Shown piece by piece: positions 15,370 through 16,026 of a stretch of DNA of 16,026 bases. How positions within the stretch are numbered: position 1 is the first letter of the stretch; the number at the start of each line of letters is the position of its first letter. The DNA is taken from positions 1 to 16,026 of the forward strand of contig DATILI010000074.1 of assembly GCA_035476635.1 (NCBI GenBank), in the 5' to 3' direction. A program made the translations under genes and the position numbers. This stretch comes from DATILI01 sp035476635 (GTDB lineage: Bacteria; Pseudomonadota; Gammaproteobacteria; Burkholderiales; Burkholderiaceae_C). The notes under the pieces are model-generated. The model was not told the origin of the DNA and searched no databases. It worked only from the letters and a program-made list of their open reading frames with translations.

Positions 15370-16026
15370 ATGTGGCTGCGCAACTGCTGGTACGTGATCG
15401 CCTGGAATCACGAAATCCCCGCTGCCGATGCAGCGGAACTCTTCACCCGCACGGTGCTGAACGAGCCGATCCTCGTGTACCGCGGCAATGGTGGCCTTGT
15501 GGCGCTGGAAGACCGTTGCTGCCACCGCCTGGCGCCGCTGTCCAAGGGCCGCAAGGAAGGCGACTGCGTGCGCTGCGGCTACCACGGCCTGAAGTTCGAT
15601 GCGCAAGGCATCTGCGTCGACGCGCCTGGCATCGCCGTCGTGCCGGCCAAGGCCAGGGTCAAGACCTATCCCGTCGTGCTGCACAACAACTGGGTTTTTG
15701 TCTGGATGGGCGACCCTGCGCAAGCGGACCGCGCCCTGTTGCCCGACAACTTCTCGTGCGCCGACCCCGCATGGCGCCACAAGCCTGGCTACATGCACTA
15801 CGACACGCCTTATCTGCTGATCTGCGACAACCTGCTGGATTTTTCGCACCTGAGCTATGTGCATGAGAAGACGCTGGGCGGCTCCACCGCGATCGCGCAG
15901 GCGCGGCCGACCATCGAACGGATTGAAGGGCCGGGCCAGCAGGGCATCAAGGTCTCACGCCAGGTGCCCGATGTGCCACCGCCGCCGTTCTATCAAAAGT
16001 TCCGCAGCTTCGACTCGCAACTGGAC
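15370..16026 (+). CDS. Rieske non-haem iron oxygenase, alpha subunit (3' end missing)
   Basis: 219 residues read from ATG 15370 to the window edge without a stop. Rieske [2Fe-2S] ligands C50-x-H52 and C69-xx-H72 lie in RCCHRLAPLSKG and CGYHGLKFD. The start of the catalytic domain shows NLLDFSHLSYVHEKTLGG, giving mononuclear-iron ligands His160 and His165 and the bridging Asp157 or Asp153; the third ligand lies beyond the window. The pattern is that of the vanillate O-demethylase (VanA), toluenesulfonate monooxygenase (TsaM) and dicamba demethylase (DdmC) group, which oxidise aromatic acids or remove methyl groups; the RCCHR form and CVRCxYHGLKF resemble TsaM from memory. A reductase partner would be expected downstream. 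Strong ribosome binding site (AAAGGAG). Confidence 0.93.
   Translation, partial: MWLRNCWYVIAWNHEIPAADAAELFTRTVLNEPILVYRGNGGLVALEDRCCHRLAPLSKGRKEGDCVRCGYHGLKFDAQGICVDAPGIAVVPAKARVKTYPVVLHNNWVFVWMGDPAQADRALLPDNFSCADPAWRHKPGYMHYDTPYLLICDNLLDFSHLSYVHEKTLGGSTAIAQARPTIERIEGPGQQGIKVSRQVPDVPPPPFYQKFRSFDSQLD

Noticed and set aside
15372..15866. 164-codon + strand frame beginning two bases after the Rieske ATG
   Set aside because: It is in another frame, has an Arg/Pro/Ala-rich product without motifs, and overlaps the frame with both Rieske and mononuclear-iron motifs.

Overview
The window looks like chromosomal DNA of a GC-rich betaproteobacterium, most likely order Burkholderiales and family Comamonadaceae (Variovorax-like). 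This rests on strongly G/C-ending codons, long antisense open frames typical of such codon use, and the gene mix (GGDEF-EAL protein, TSUP transporter with divergent LysR, vanillate-demethylase-type Rieske oxygenase). The genus is inferred from style, not proven. No tRNA, rRNA, CRISPR array, insertion sequence or phage gene is visible.

Layout. (1) 1-2247, + strand: C-terminal part of a membrane PAS-GGDEF-EAL protein whose cyclase half is degenerate and whose phosphodiesterase half looks intact. (2) 2271-4262, - strand: gamma-glutamyltranspeptidase with a lipoprotein-like signal, with what looks like its own promoter set inside a 31-bp palindrome (4340-4370). (3) 4385-10473, - strand: a five-gene row reading right to left: SPFH/SHOCT protein, two-zinc-ribbon DUF4178 membrane protein, small DUF350 membrane protein, a 7-TM spermidine-synthase-like aminopropyltransferase, and a Tat-lipoprotein FAD oxidoreductase. 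A roughly 120-bp imperfect palindrome, probably a dispersed repeat, sits between the DUF350 and synthase genes. (4) 10675-12554, + strand: rubrerythrin, rubredoxin and NAD(P)H:rubredoxin reductase, a complete electron chain for peroxide reduction, preceded by an OxyR-like sequence. (5) 12633-13490, + strand: orphan LuxR-type regulator. (6) 13516-14271, - strand: TSUP (TauE/SafE) permease, divergent from a LysR regulator (14394-15278, + strand) with a perfect LysR-type palindrome between them. (7) 15370 to the window end, + strand: 5' part of a Rieske non-haem iron oxygenase preceded by a perfect 9-bp inverted repeat.

How the parts may work together. The five-gene row combines a membrane-scaffold protein (SPFH), zinc-ribbon and small membrane proteins of unknown function, an aminopropyl transfer enzyme and an apparently exported flavoenzyme. 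This suggests polyamine-type chemistry at the envelope, perhaps as a stress or surface-modification system. No adenosylmethionine decarboxylase lies in the window, so the aminopropyl donor must come from elsewhere. The rubrerythrin block reads as an NAD(P)H peroxidase module. The right end probably opens an aromatic O-demethylation or ring-oxidation locus that continues beyond the window.

All calls come from reading translated motifs by eye; no database search was possible.
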